Positions 16,713 to 26,435 are shown, numbered from the stretch's first letter. The stretch: DNA of 64,000 bases from Nostoc sp. LPT (GCF_017115165.1 NZ_JABXKF010000161.1:1-64000); one strand, 5' to 3'. Made by a program: numbers and translations. Notes: generated by a model not told the origin, from the sequence alone.

Positions 16713-18632
16713 ATGACTATTATGAACACCCAATTTCCAATTGATCTCGGTGCCTACAAACCTTTAGCGCTCAATCCCGCAAATTCCAGCCTCACCGTCG
16801 AACAACGAGATACTCTCAAAGCGAATATTCAACTTTGCCGAGATGCGATCGTCTTTTTTACAGCGACTGGCGCTGCTAGCGGAGTCGGCGGTCATACTGG
16901 CGGGCCATACGATACAGTGCCAGAGGTGATGATCCTTGATGCCTTTTTCCGGGGAGCATCGGAGCAATTTGTACCGATTTTCTTTGATGAGGCAGGACAT
17001 CGAGTTGCCACTCAATATCTGATGGCAACATTGCATGGTGATTTACCTGCCGAGCAACTTTTACGTTATCGGCAAGCACATTCCAATTTACCGGGACACC
17101 CGGAACTAAAACTAACTCCTGGTGTGAAATTTAGTTCTGGCCGCCTGGGTCATATTTGGCCTTACATCAATGGTGTGGCAATGGCGAATCCAGGCAAGGC
17201 TGTTTTTTGTCTCGGTTCTGATGGTTCGCAGCAAGAAGGCAATGATGCTGAAGCTGCTCGCTTGGCTGTTGCTCAACATCTCAACGTCAAGCTGCTCATT
17301 GATGATAATGATGTCACGATCGCCGGACATCCTTCTAAATATTTACCTGGTTTTAGTGTCGCCAAAACCTTAGAAGGCCACGGGTTAAAAGTACTTCAGG
17401 GAGACGGGGAAGACTTAGACGATTTATACCGTCGCCTGAGCGAAGCTGTGAATACTCCCGGAGCGATCGCTCTAATCAATAAACGCCCGATGTGTCCTGG
17501 TATTGAAGGTTTAGAAGGTTCCATTCATGGCCATGATGTAATTCCTGTGGATTTAGCAGTTAAGTATCTAGAATCTCGCGGACAAACTGCGGCTGTCGAA
17601 TACCTTAAAAGTATTGAGAAACCCAAACAAACATATACGTTTCTGGGTTCGGGTGACAAATGGGGCGCTAACCGTAGTGTGTTTGGTGAAGCCGTGGTGG
17701 GTGTCCTCAGTCGCATGAGTGAAGCGGAGCGTAAAGAAAAAGTCAAGGTTATTGATAGCGACTTAGAAGGCTCCTGCGGTTTGAAGATAATTCATGAAAC
17801 ATACCCAGAAATTTTTATTTCCTCCGGCATTATGGAACGGAGCAACTTCTCTGCTATGGCCGGATTCGGGATGGACGAGGGCAAGCAAGGTATTTTTGCG
17901 ACCTTCAGCGCCTTCTTAGAAATGTGTATCTCAGAAATCACGATGGCACGGCTGAACTATTCCAATGTTCTGTGTCATTTTTCCCATGCGGGTATAGATG
18001 ACATGGCAGATAACAGCTGCCACTTTGGTATAAATAATATGTTTGCTGACAATGGCTTGGATGATGGCTACCCAACACAGTTGTACTTCCCGGCAGATAA
18101 TAATCAAATGACAGCTTGTGTAGAAGCTGTGTTCTTTGAGCCGGGACTGCGGTTTATTTTCTCCACCCGTTCCAAAGTGCCCAATATTCAGGACAGCAAC
18201 GGCAATGACTTCTTTGGAAGTGGCTACAAATTTGTTCCTGGTAAAGATGAGGTTATACGAGAAGGGACGCAAGGCTACATTATCAGTTTTGGCGATGCTC
18301 TCTATCGTGCCGTTGATGCTGTAGAGCGTCTGAAGCAAGAAGGGTTAGACGTTGGTTTGATTAGCAAAACAACTTTAAACACCATTGATGAAGAAATAAT
18401 TACCAAAGTTGGTAATGCTCCTTTCGTGCTTGTAGTAGAACCCTTCAACCGTCGCACTGGCTTAGGTAGTCGTTTTGGTTCCTGGCTGCTAGAGCGGGGG
18501 TTGACTCCCAAATATGCCCATCTTGGAACTTATAAAGAAGGTTGCGGCGGTTTGTGGGAACAGTACCCATATCAAGGTATCGATCCAGTCGGCATCATCA
18601 ACAAGGTAAAGGAATTAGTTGGAAAAAAATAA
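16713..18632 (+). CDS. Transketolase-like thiamine-diphosphate enzyme
   Basis: 640 residues from ATG 16713; an in-frame upstream ATG at 16590 would add 41 residues of unlikely sequence. Features: TGAASGVGGHTGGPYDTVPE at the N-terminus, RLGHIWPYINGVAMANPGKA, and the ThDP signature GSDGSQQEGNDAEAARLAVA ending in LLIDDND. The pyrimidine domain has DLEGSCGLK and ERSNFSAMAGFGMDEGKQGI; the C-terminal domain has VVEPFNRRTGLGSRFG. It moves two-carbon ketol units between sugar phosphates. It diverges from the usual Calvin-cycle TktA sequence. With the DeoR regulator it suggests an inducible pentose or other sugar route rather than housekeeping. Confidence 0.8.
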   Translation: MTIMNTQFPIDLGAYKPLALNPANSSLTVEQRDTLKANIQLCRDAIVFFTATGAASGVGGHTGGPYDTVPEVMILDAFFRGASEQFVPIFFDEAGHRVATQYLMATLHGDLPAEQLLRYRQAHSNLPGHPELKLTPGVKFSSGRLGHIWPYINGVAMANPGKAVFCLGSDGSQQEGNDAEAARLAVAQHLNVKLLIDDNDVTIAGHPSKYLPGFSVAKTLEGHGLKVLQGDGEDLDDLYRRLSEAVNTPGAIALINKRPMCPGIEGLEGSIHGHDVIPVDLAVKYLESRGQTAAVEYLKSIEKPKQTYTFLGSGDKWGANRSVFGEAVVGVLSRMSEAERKEKVKVIDSDLEGSCGLKIIHETYPEIFISSGIMERSNFSAMAGFGMDEGKQGIFATFSAFLEMCISEITMARLNYSNVLCHFSHAGIDDMADNSCHFGINNMFADNGLDDGYPTQLYFPADNNQMTACVEAVFFEPGLRFIFSTRSKVPNIQDSNGNDFFGSGYKFVPGKDEVIREGTQGYIISFGDALYRAVDAVERLKQEGLDVGLISKTTLNTIDEEIITKVGNAPFVLVVEPFNRRTGLGSRFGSWLLERGLTPKYAHLGTYKEGCGGLWEQYPYQGIDPVGIINKVKELVGKK

Positions 18633-18644
18633 TTCATTGTATTA

Positions 18645-18717
18645 GGGCATAGCGCATAGCAAATGGGGCATTGGTTCGATTTCCCATGCCCCATGCCCCA
18701 TTCCCAATTCCCAATTT
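18645..18717. repeat. Purine/pyrimidine heptamer block
   Basis: GCATAGC units, AATGGGGCATTGG, and then CCCATGCCCCATGCCCCATTCCCAATTCCCAA. The two arms are self-complementary (GGGGCATTGG with CCCATGCCCC/CCAATTCCC) between convergent genes. Same type as the blocks at 11711 and 48803. Confidence 0.65.
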
Positions 18718-19575
18718 TTATTTAGTTTTAGGTAAAGGTTGACCAAACTCAATGATCGGGGGATTGGGAGCATTGGGGATTGTTGGAACTGGAAATTCTG
18801 ACATTCCCAAAGGAGGAATGTTATTTAAATTATCGGGTTGATTTGGGAAAGAAGCAGGGGGAAGAATCGAAGCAGGTTGTTGAGAGGATGTATTTGGATT
18901 TAAAGGAGGTACGGTGACAAAAGGCTGCCCTGAGTTAGTAGTAGTTGAGGGCAGTTGATTGGATGGAGTCGGAACTGTGAGTGAGGGCGATTGCGGATTA
19001 GTAGTTACAGGTGGGTTACTAGGCGGCTTTTGGAGTGTTTGAGGTTGTTTCTTGGCTGAAGGTGCAGACTTTCCTGGTTTTACGGCAGTAGTTTTTTTAC
19101 CAGAAATAACCGGACGTAATACCCAGCGAGTGGGGTTTTTTCGGGAAATGGGTTGCAGTTGTACCTGTTTGGGATTAAAAACAGTCCCTGCTGCTAAATC
19201 TAGGACAATGCGTGTATCGTTTGCGTTCAGTTGAGAAATACGAATGCTTTTGATGGCTCCAGAATAATTTTGTTGCGTGGTAATTTTGCCCAACTTAGTA
19301 TTCGGTAAATCTACAACTAGACGAGAGGGTTGTGCCAAGTAGAAATAACGAGGGGTTGTGCCTGCTGAGAGGGTGATTTCGAGTTGCTGTGTCTTGGGAG
19401 AAAAACGCCAATTATTTAGCTTTGCCCCTGGTGTAGCAGCAGTAGTGCAAGTTTCGAGGGCGATCGCTGCATAAAAGCCTAATATACTGATGCTAAATAG
19501 CTGCTTGCCCCATTGATAAAATGGCTTAGTCTTTAGTCCTCGATCCATTCTGTTTATTTGCTCCATAAAACCCAT
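18718..19575 (-). CDS. AMIN-domain protein with proline-rich tail
   Basis: 285 residues. N-terminal hydrophobic segment (about 26-45) serving as signal peptide or anchor, then an AMIN domain (about 54-160): LNNWRFSPKTQQLEITLSAG, YFYLAQPSRLVVDLPNTKLG, IRISQLNANDTRIVLDLAAG. AMIN domains bind peptidoglycan or periplasmic partners in amidases and secretins. The remaining 120 residues are proline/serine/asparagine-rich low complexity, with no amidase catalytic domain. Probably a cell-envelope protein. It is last in a minus-strand run after the antiporter and a small exported protein. Confidence 0.8.
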   Translation of the reverse strand: MGFMEQINRMDRGLKTKPFYQWGKQLFSISILGFYAAIALETCTTAATPGAKLNNWRFSPKTQQLEITLSAGTTPRYFYLAQPSRLVVDLPNTKLGKITTQQNYSGAIKSIRISQLNANDTRIVLDLAAGTVFNPKQVQLQPISRKNPTRWVLRPVISGKKTTAVKPGKSAPSAKKQPQTLQKPPSNPPVTTNPQSPSLTVPTPSNQLPSTTTNSGQPFVTVPPLNPNTSSQQPASILPPASFPNQPDNLNNIPPLGMSEFPVPTIPNAPNPPIIEFGQPLPKTK

Positions 19576-19655
19576 ACAATGCGCTCACATTGCTGTTTAC
19601 TTCGCGCTGACAATCCCGTAGACGCGATTCATCGCGTCTCTACCTACTCCCCAAT

Positions 19656-20138
19656 TCAATTAGCTTTTTGAGGCACAGCAGTAAATTTCAGAGTTTGTGG
19701 AATACTATTTACGGTTAATTGACCTGTCATCTTATCTTTATCCACAAGTTGCATTTGAATTGTGACTGAGGTTAGAGGATCGTTTTGGGGGCGAGGAATA
19801 TTACAAAGGATTGATTTACCAACTTTTCCAGATAAATTTAATTGTTGATTTTTGAAGATGCCTGCCAGAGAGTGCTTTTCGTCAGTGTCGGCGTTAGCGT
19901 TTGTCGGTAATACAGAGGCATTTAAGTAAATACCTGACTGCTCAATGTTTAACGTCAGAGTATCCGATTTTTCACAGTTAGGCAAATTCTCCGCTAGGGT
20001 TAGACGATACCGACCATTAACTGGAGGAGGAGCCTTGAGTTTGTTTTCTCCGTAAACACTGACAGTTTTAAACAACAGTAGCACTGAAATTATTGCTACT
20101 CCGTAAAAAGCTAAAGATTTGAAGTTGAAATGATTCAT
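19656..20138 (-). CDS. Hypothetical exported protein
   Basis: 160 residues. One hydrophobic segment (about 9-28) acts as signal peptide or anchor. The mature part has two cysteines (in NLPNCEKSD and ILCNIPRP) and alternates polar and hydrophobic residues as in a small beta barrel or sandwich (GRYRLTLAENLPNC, LTLNIEQSGIYLNASVL, QQLNLSGKVG, MTGQLTVNSIPQTLKFTAVP). The start codon is 5 bp past the antiporter stop, so the two are very likely co-transcribed. Family not recognised. Confidence 0.6.
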   Translation of the reverse strand: MNHFNFKSLAFYGVAIISVLLLFKTVSVYGENKLKAPPPVNGRYRLTLAENLPNCEKSDTLTLNIEQSGIYLNASVLPTNANADTDEKHSLAGIFKNQQLNLSGKVGKSILCNIPRPQNDPLTSVTIQMQLVDKDKMTGQLTVNSIPQTLKFTAVPQKAN

Positions 20139-20142
20139 GTTC

Positions 20143-22332
20143 TCAGTTCCTCAATGTTGGCTCTTGACTACTAACATCAGGAAGCATGGAAGCCAGATGA
20201 GCAGTGACTTGACTGTAACGGCGGGTAATCAGCAGGGAAGAGGAACATTGAATGGCTAGTTGATCTGTATATCTTCCCAAGGTTTGACGCTCGATACCCC
20301 AAGTGCGGCTAGTGCCTGCAATTGTTAGGTCTACATTTTTTGAGGCTTCGACTACAGCTTGGATTGGATCTGGAGCTTGGACAATTTTGATTTCGATGCG
20401 ATCGCGTACACTACTCGGTAATTGCTCCATCATCGTATTTAATTCGTAACTCAATTCATCCTTGAGCTGATTTTCGGGTACAACCTGCAAAACCTGTAAC
20501 ACACAAGTCTCACGGTTAATTAGCAGTCTTAAAGCTATTATTAACGCTAAATCATCATGAATATTTGCCGAATAAGGCACTAACAAGCTTTCTAAGCGAT
20601 CGCTTCCCTTGTCCACAAACACTGCAACATCAACTGGCGCAGTAGTGAGCATTTGACCAACTCTTCCACCTAAACGGTTGCTACTAAAAGCTGGGCGATG
20701 CCATCCCACAAGAATTAAATCAGCTTGTTTGAGGGCGGCAATCTGTGCGGTTTCCCGTGCCACATTACTAGATATGCGAACGATCGGACGCACGTGAGAG
20801 CGTATTTCTACTGGTTCAAGAGTATTAATCAATTCTTCTAGCTGCTGCCGACGCTGGGCAATTAATCGGTCTGCTTCAACTGGCGTACTTTCAAAGGCAT
20901 AATCTTCTTCAAATTCAATCAAGCTCAGAGGGTTAACAACGGCGGGATGTCGGGAGTTGAGAGCGATGCTTGCTGCCAACTGTAACAAGCCTTTTTGGGT
21001 ACTTGGATTCGCCACGGGCACCAAAATTCGGTAGGGACGAATGTAAGTTTCGGCATCAGTAGCGCTGGTAGCCGTTTCTGCTTCTAACTCCGGTTCCACC
21101 ACATCTAACCTAATCAGCTTCTTCGGATATGTCCATTCCAGAAGTGGCGAGGTCATGAAGGTAGTTACCAATGCCATAATTACCAGCATGGTAAATATTA
21201 AGGGGGAAATTACCTTTAACTCTAGACCAATGTTTAGTACTATCAGTTCGGTTAAACCGCGAGTATTCATTAACCAACCGAGTGCCGAGGCTTCCCGTTT
21301 ACGAATGCCACTGACACGCGCAGCTACATAAGTACCAACATATTTGCCTGCGATCGCCACTCCTAAAACCAACGCACACAAAAGCCACAATTCGGGACGG
21401 TTGAGCAAACCTATCTGCGTTTTTAAACCACTGTAGGCAAAAAATATGGGCAGCAAGAATATCAGGACAAAATCTTCGGTTTTTACTGCCAATTCCCGCA
21501 CTAAATCTTCATTTTTAGGCATGGCTGCTCCCAGCAAAAATGCCCCAAAAATTAAGTGAATCCCAATTAGTTCGGTGATTAGTGCCGACGCAACCACTGC
21601 CATATAAATCCCAGCTAGCAGCACCTGGCTGAGTCGTCCTGCACGGAGGTAGTGTTTGGCAAGGCGTTGCAGGAACCAACGACCTGCTGTCAACATCAAG
21701 CCGATGTAAACTATACTGGCAATAATTGTAGGTACAGCACCAGCAAAATCACCAGTCCGAGCAACTGCGATCGCTACTGCCAAGAGACACCAAGCTGTGA
21801 CATCATCCACTGCTGCACAAGTTAACGCCAAAGTTCCTAAACGCGTTCCTTGTAAATTGTTTTCAGTAATGATTCGCGCCAACACTGGAAAGGCAGTAAT
21901 CGACATCGCCGCCCCTAAAAATAAAGCAAAGGCGGTGAATGATACACTTGCATTGGAAACTAGGGGATAAAGTATCACCGCTAGCAATGTTCCTAGAGAA
22001 AACGGCACCAAAATGCTGACATGAGAAGTTAAAACTGCTACTTCTAATTGACCGCCGAGGTATTTAGGATTTAGTTCTAGCCCAATCAGAAACATGAAAA
22101 ATATTAGTCCCACCTGAGACAAAACATTTAGAAAAGGAAAAGTTTCTGGTGGAAACAAGGTAACTGCTAGATGGGGAGCAATTAAACCAAATAAAGATGG
22201 GCCGAGCATAATCCCGGCGACAATCTCACCAATTACCAGAGGTTGCTTAATGGAACGGAATGCTAGCCCTACTAGCCGTGAAAGCCCAATAACAATCAGC
22301 ACCTCAACCAGAACGAGAATAACTATGTGCAT
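20143..22332 (-). CDS. CPA2-family cation:proton antiporter with C-terminal USP-like domains
   Basis: 729 residues. Residues about 1-410 form a 12-13 helix Na+/H+ or K+/H+ exchanger of the KefB/NapA type: GEIVAGIMLGPSLFGLIAPH, GLIFFMFLIGLELNP, ALTCAAVDDVTAWCLLAVAI (with the D-D ion-binding pair), FLLPIFFAYSGLKTQIG and LGWLMNTRGLTELIVLNIGL. Residues about 430-715 hold two universal-stress-protein-like cytoplasmic domains (RILVPVANPSTQKGLLQLAA and SLLVPYSANIHDDLALIIAL ... DLTIAGTSRTWG), which in related transporters bind nucleotides and regulate transport. First gene of a run with the small exported protein and perhaps the AMIN protein. Confidence 0.9.
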   Translation of the reverse strand: MHIVILVLVEVLIVIGLSRLVGLAFRSIKQPLVIGEIVAGIMLGPSLFGLIAPHLAVTLFPPETFPFLNVLSQVGLIFFMFLIGLELNPKYLGGQLEVAVLTSHVSILVPFSLGTLLAVILYPLVSNASVSFTAFALFLGAAMSITAFPVLARIITENNLQGTRLGTLALTCAAVDDVTAWCLLAVAIAVARTGDFAGAVPTIIASIVYIGLMLTAGRWFLQRLAKHYLRAGRLSQVLLAGIYMAVVASALITELIGIHLIFGAFLLGAAMPKNEDLVRELAVKTEDFVLIFLLPIFFAYSGLKTQIGLLNRPELWLLCALVLGVAIAGKYVGTYVAARVSGIRKREASALGWLMNTRGLTELIVLNIGLELKVISPLIFTMLVIMALVTTFMTSPLLEWTYPKKLIRLDVVEPELEAETATSATDAETYIRPYRILVPVANPSTQKGLLQLAASIALNSRHPAVVNPLSLIEFEEDYAFESTPVEADRLIAQRRQQLEELINTLEPVEIRSHVRPIVRISSNVARETAQIAALKQADLILVGWHRPAFSSNRLGGRVGQMLTTAPVDVAVFVDKGSDRLESLLVPYSANIHDDLALIIALRLLINRETCVLQVLQVVPENQLKDELSYELNTMMEQLPSSVRDRIEIKIVQAPDPIQAVVEASKNVDLTIAGTSRTWGIERQTLGRYTDQLAIQCSSSLLITRRYSQVTAHLASMLPDVSSQEPTLRN

Positions 22333-22712
22333 GGTTTCCTCAAAATTAACTATCTGGTTTCCCTAAGATAATTCTTTAAAAGACTGGGAAATGTCAAGCT
22401 TGTTAGATATAGCCGTAGCCACATAGGTTAGGACAATGTTGATTGCCAAAAGCCTTGATTTAACTGGGTTTCTACTCAGCACTCAGCACTCAGTACTCAG
22501 CACTTTGCTATACAACCAAGAGTAATTTGTGCTTCGTTGTTATATGAATTATTGTTACGATGCAGTTGCAGCCGTGAAACATGAATTCTGATGATTTTAG
22601 GAGCTACATCTCGAATAACTTCCGAATTAACAATAGCAAAAAAACTAGTTAATAGGTAGGTAGTTAGTTTGTAGTAGTACTTAAACACGACTACAAACAA
22701 ATTAACGTTTAT
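22333..22712. other. Intergenic region upstream of the first antiporter
   Basis: Holds the promoter region of the CPA2/USP antiporter and a short (CACTCAG)n/TACTCAG heptamer run at 22474-22503. The 67-codon minus-strand frame at 22497-22700 begins in AT-rich sequence and has no recognisable family, so it is not called. Confidence 0.35.
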
Positions 22713-22814
22713 ATAGCAATCCTATTTGATTTACTTTCCACCAAGTGGCTCAGATCCCCGACTTTTTAAAGAAGTCAGGGATATTTTTATTCATAAATTA
22801 TTTAGGATTGCTAT
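22713..22814. mobile_element. Palindromic MITE-like element (ATAGCAATCCTA ends)
   Basis: 102 bp with perfect 12-bp terminal inverted repeats ATAGCAATCCTA / TAGGATTGCTAT. Inside is the hairpin ATCCCCGACTTTTTAAAGAAGTCAGGGAT plus a T-run, closely related to the hairpin at 4997-5030. One terminus occurs alone at 14413. It lies just past the stop of the second antiporter gene and can act as its terminator region. Confidence 0.6.
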
Positions 22815-22879
22815 AACCAGATGTTAAAGCAGAAAATTTTACCCAATTACTAAGTAATTAATTTTATATTTAAATTTAT

Positions 22880-24166
22880 TTAAGTAGAAGATTTTTCATA
22901 GCTTGTATTGTGTAATAAAAAGGCAATCAGTGGTGATGCCATTAGGGTAGTAATAACTGCCATAATAACCATGATAGTGAATAAAGTTGGGGTAATTATA
23001 CCTTGTTCTAGACCAATGTTGAGGATGATTAACTCCATCAAACCACGAGCATTCATTAAAGCGCCGATAGTTGCAGATTCGCGCCAATTTTCCCCAGCTA
23101 ATTTTGCAGCTAACATACAAGCAACACCTTTACCGAGAATTGCGATCGCAATAATTAACAGCGTTACTCCCCATAAAGTAGGTGTGTTTACCAATGCAAT
23201 TTGAGTGTTTAGTCCAGAGAAGACAAAAAATATTGGTAACAAAAAAGAAGTAGTTAAAAACTCCGTATATTGGCGAATTTGTTGGGCAAATTCTCCCCGT
23301 GGTGTCACTGCCCCCAGCACAAAAGCACCGAATATTGCATAGATACCTGTAACATCGGTAAACCATGCACAAAACATCAAAATTATCAACATTAAAGTCA
23401 GGGTTTGTCTGTTCACACCTTCGCGTTTTGTCATGCGTGTGAATGCTTTGAGTAGAGGTTGTCCGAGAAAAATCGCAAATAGCACATAGCAAATGCCACC
23501 ACCAATTGCTAATATGGCAATACTCAAAGAATTTTTCACGCTAGCAAGTACAATCGCCAGCAAACACCAGGCAACTCCATCATCTACCGATGCTGCACCT
23601 AAAGCCAAAGTACCAAAGCGGGTTTGTGCAAGACCGCGTTCGTAAAGAATACGAGCTAACATTGGAAAAGCCGTAATTGTCATCGATGCACCCAGATACA
23701 AAGCGGCTGACCAAGGCATAACTTTTGGTTGAAAGAAATCACCATTGTGATAAAACCAAAAAGATGCGATCGCTCCTAAAATAAAGGGAGTAATAATCCC
23801 AGCCGCAGATAGCAAACTTGCACTTTTAATATGATGTTTTAAGAGTTTGGTATTAAACTCTAAACCAATCAAAAACATATAAATTACCAGCCCAATCTGG
23901 CTGATAGCATATAAAATCGACATTGAGGGATTGGGTATTTTGAGTCCGACAGCAGTGATGATCGGAAGCTTAGGAAACAACCATTGCTGAAAATCTGGTG
24001 CAATCAATCCTAAAAGTGATGGCCCTAGCATGACACCTGCAATCATTTCGCAAACAACATCGGTTTGACCAAGATAGCGGCGTCCTAAAATTGTGACAAT
24101 GCGACAAGTGGTTAAAATAACTGTGAGTTGTAAAAATAGCCGAATAACCAGATCAAAATTCGTCAT
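22880..24166 (-). CDS. CPA2-family cation:proton antiporter
   Basis: 428 residues, about 12 membrane helices. Signature segments: GVMLGPSLLGLIAPDFQQWL, SQIGLVIYMFLIGLEFNTKL, LGAASVDDGVAWCLLAIVLA (D-D ion-binding pair), TSFLLPIFFVFSGLNTQIAL and IGALMNARGLMELIILNIGL. It lacks the C-terminal USP-like extension of its neighbour, so the two are separate paralogues of the KefB/NapA type, exchanging Na+ or K+ for H+ across the plasma or thylakoid membrane. Separated from the first antiporter by a 547-bp repeat-bearing spacer, so probably its own transcription unit. Confidence 0.9.
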   Translation of the reverse strand: MTNFDLVIRLFLQLTVILTTCRIVTILGRRYLGQTDVVCEMIAGVMLGPSLLGLIAPDFQQWLFPKLPIITAVGLKIPNPSMSILYAISQIGLVIYMFLIGLEFNTKLLKHHIKSASLLSAAGIITPFILGAIASFWFYHNGDFFQPKVMPWSAALYLGASMTITAFPMLARILYERGLAQTRFGTLALGAASVDDGVAWCLLAIVLASVKNSLSIAILAIGGGICYVLFAIFLGQPLLKAFTRMTKREGVNRQTLTLMLIILMFCAWFTDVTGIYAIFGAFVLGAVTPRGEFAQQIRQYTEFLTTSFLLPIFFVFSGLNTQIALVNTPTLWGVTLLIIAIAILGKGVACMLAAKLAGENWRESATIGALMNARGLMELIILNIGLEQGIITPTLFTIMVIMAVITTLMASPLIAFLLHNTSYEKSST

Positions 24167-24420
24167 TGCACTTCCTTAATTTGCGTCTTTGCATTGAACA
24201 ATCTCCCCATACTCCAAAGCTTGTCCTGTTTTTTTATAGATGATTAATACATCAGTACAAGTGCCAATTTTGGAAACACAATATATAGCGGTTCTCAATT
24301 GGGTTAAATACAGGTTCAGGGTCAGGACGTATTAAACGCCTGCACCGGACGGATTGGCAACCTCTAGCTTCGTTTGAAGGTGTCTGCCGCCTGTGATGCT
24401 TACCGTTAAACCGTGAAGTT
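24167..24420. other. Upstream region of the second antiporter
   Basis: Promoter region of the antiporter. The stretch 24300-24420 is GC-richer, without an open frame, and directly abuts the MITE-like copy. No RNA gene recognised. Confidence 0.3.
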
Positions 24421-24541
24421 ATATCATGCCCATTTAATTAGTTATAATTCCCATATCTGTGGAAAAACCTGAAAACTCTTTCTCCCCGTGCTCCCTGCTC
24501 CCTTGCAGTCTTAATCATAAGTATTTCACCGGACATGATAT
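24421..24541. mobile_element. MITE-like element, copy 2
   Basis: Inverted copy of the element at 4207-4336: its reverse complement shares the terminus ATATCATGTCCGGT, the block GTGAAA-ACTTAT-ATTAAGAC and GGGAATTATAACTAATTAA. The middle has been replaced by or drifted into a CTCCCTGCTCCC repeat, and the left terminus (ATATCATGCCCAT) is degraded. An isolated terminus-like CCACGGACATGATAT also occurs near 27461. Confidence 0.55.
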
Positions 24542-24610
24542 TATCTGTGGGATACGACAGTCTAAGTAACTGTGAATTCTTAATTGGGTGCGATCGCAGA
24601 TCGTTATTTA

Positions 24611-25690
24611 TCATTTAAGTTTTAGCCAGCCCTTGCGGTAGAAGTAAAACAGCATACAGCCAGCAATACTCAACATAATCAGCCAAAGGAGAGGGTATCC
24701 CCAGTCCCACTCCAACTCAGGCATGGATTTAAAGTTCATCCCATAGACACCAGCAATAAATGTCAGGGGTAAAAAGATTGTTGAAAATACAGTCAGGAAG
24801 CGCATATTCTCATTCATGTGGTTGCTCATTGAGGAGAGATAAACCTCCATTAAGCTAGAAGCAAGCTCCCGATAAGTCTCTACCATATCGACCACCTGCA
24901 CTGCGTGGTTATAACAATCGCGCAAGCAGACTCGCACCTCATTCCCAATCAGATCTGAATCTTCTCGCATCAGCCGATCAATAGCATCGCGCTGAGGCCA
25001 AATTGATCGCCGCAGCATGAGCAACTCGCGCTTCATCTCGTAAATTCTCTCTAGGGTGTAGCGATTAGGAGAACGAACGACCTCATGTTCGAGTTCTTCG
25101 AGTCGTTCGCCATAGTCTTCCAGTACTGGGAAAAAACCAGTAATTATCACATCAATTAGACAATAGAGCAGGTAGTCTGATCCCTGTTTACGGATAGCCC
25201 CTTTGTCACGGCAGATGCGATCGCGTAATGGATTAAAGCAACTATCGTGGTCAAACCCTTCCTGAATTGTGAGTACATAGTTTGATCCTAAGACAAGGCT
25301 CACCTGTTGACGGTCAAAGCCCTTACCCTGATCATCCGCTTTGACCATGCGACAAATTATTAATAGCTGGTCATCATAATCCTCAAATCTAGGACGCTGA
25401 GGCACGTTCATGATATCTTCGAGAAGCGAAAGATGAAGGTTAAATCTTTCTCCAAATTGTTGTAGGATATCTTCGCGCCCCAACCCCTGTATATCGACCC
25501 AACTCACCGATTCTGCCGTTAGATAAGGCATACATTCCTCTGGTGTATTGGGTCTATGGCGAACCGCTTCTTCCGACTGACTGTAGTTAATCAGCCCAAT
25601 CTCTGTCGTCAATGAGCATGTTAATGGGCGATTCTGCGTCCTCAGTAATCTTGAGGGGTTCGGATGAACCAACCGATTGACTCTAACCAT
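24611..25690 (-). CDS. corA: CorA-type magnesium/cobalt transporter
   Basis: 359 residues. The large N-terminal cytoplasmic domain contains SVSWVDIQGLGREDILQQFG, NLHLSLLEDIMNVPQRPRFE and the long-helix region with LRRSIWPQRDAIDRLMRED. Two C-terminal transmembrane helices follow, the first ending in the channel signature YGMNF (Y316-G-M-N319), then a short MPE-containing loop. CorA pentamers carry Mg2+ into the cell. The first 30 residues before SLTTEIGLINYSQ are variable. Single gene; no M-box-like structure was evident in the 100-bp leader. Confidence 0.93.
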   Translation of the reverse strand: MVRVNRLVHPNPSRLLRTQNRPLTCSLTTEIGLINYSQSEEAVRHRPNTPEECMPYLTAESVSWVDIQGLGREDILQQFGERFNLHLSLLEDIMNVPQRPRFEDYDDQLLIICRMVKADDQGKGFDRQQVSLVLGSNYVLTIQEGFDHDSCFNPLRDRICRDKGAIRKQGSDYLLYCLIDVIITGFFPVLEDYGERLEELEHEVVRSPNRYTLERIYEMKRELLMLRRSIWPQRDAIDRLMREDSDLIGNEVRVCLRDCYNHAVQVVDMVETYRELASSLMEVYLSSMSNHMNENMRFLTVFSTIFLPLTFIAGVYGMNFKSMPELEWDWGYPLLWLIMLSIAGCMLFYFYRKGWLKLK

Positions 25691-25791
25691 AGCTGTTTAA
25701 GTAATTCTTTTTATTTATTATTTCTTAACTTAAGTATTACTCACTACTTTATTTTTTAAAATCTATTTATTGAGGTTCCTTCTTTGCTTTT

Positions 25792-26226
25792 TCATAACCA
25801 CTCCCCACCCCGGAAACGCCAACGGGGAAAGATAACTCGCATCAGGCTTTGTGAACTAATAAAAATTGCTAGCCACACGACACTATAGTGTAACAAAAAA
25901 ACTGCTAACGGTAGTTTTTCTTTCGGTAAAGGTATTGGTAAAAAGCCAAACAGTTTGACTCCACAAAACAAAAATACTAATTCCCATATACCAGCTAATA
26001 ATTGATAGGCTGCGGGCCAATCCCTGTCCCAGCGGGATTTTTGGAGATAGTTATAAAGTACATCCCAACCTAAGCCAAAGACGGCGACATAACCAAGTAT
26101 CCAAAAATAAACCGAGTTAGCACTAGAACCAATCAAACCAATTGCAAAAGGCAAAGATACGAGTACGCCGACAGTTGCCAGTAATAATAATCGAGTTTGC
26201 CAGCGACCAAATAAAGTTGGTGTCAT
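25792..26226 (-). CDS. Hypothetical four-helix membrane protein
   Basis: 144 residues with four hydrophobic segments (about 12-30, 38-55, 74-92 and 106-125) and the conserved-looking tryptophan-rich loop NYLQKSRWDRDWPAAYQLLA between the second and third. Ends in RVIFPRWRFRGGEWL. Probably an inner-membrane protein conserved among cyanobacteria; no function can be given. It lies between CorA and the SGNH hydrolase on the same strand with spacers above 100 bp. Confidence 0.6.
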   Translation of the reverse strand: MTPTLFGRWQTRLLLLATVGVLVSLPFAIGLIGSSANSVYFWILGYVAVFGLGWDVLYNYLQKSRWDRDWPAAYQLLAGIWELVFLFCGVKLFGFLPIPLPKEKLPLAVFLLHYSVVWLAIFISSQSLMRVIFPRWRFRGGEWL

Positions 26227-26228
26227 AG

Positions 26229-26290
26229 GAGTGCTGAGTACTGTTAGCGGAAGCGGGGCGTTTAGCCCGTGCTGAGTGCTGAGTTAGGAG
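26229..26290. repeat. TGCTGAG heptamer block with embedded dispersed repeat, second copy
   Basis: GTGCTGAGTACTGTTAGCGG-AAGCGGGGCGTTTAGCCCGT-GCTGAGTGCTGAGTTAGGAG, virtually identical to 6585-6650. It sits immediately upstream of the start codon of the four-helix protein. Confidence 0.75.
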
Positions 26291-26435
26291 TTATGAATAA
26301 TATAGAGAAATTAGAGTTTTTATAGATATATTTTGACTCGCTTCATTAAAAAGTTAGGAAGATTGTAGTGCTTTTTGCGAGGATGGCAAATACGAGAATA
26401 TCGGCTACCCCCAAAGCACCAACACATCTATATTA

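Noticed and set aside
22497-22700. 67-codon minus-strand frame
   Set aside because: It begins in AT-rich sequence and ends in heptamer repeat; no support.
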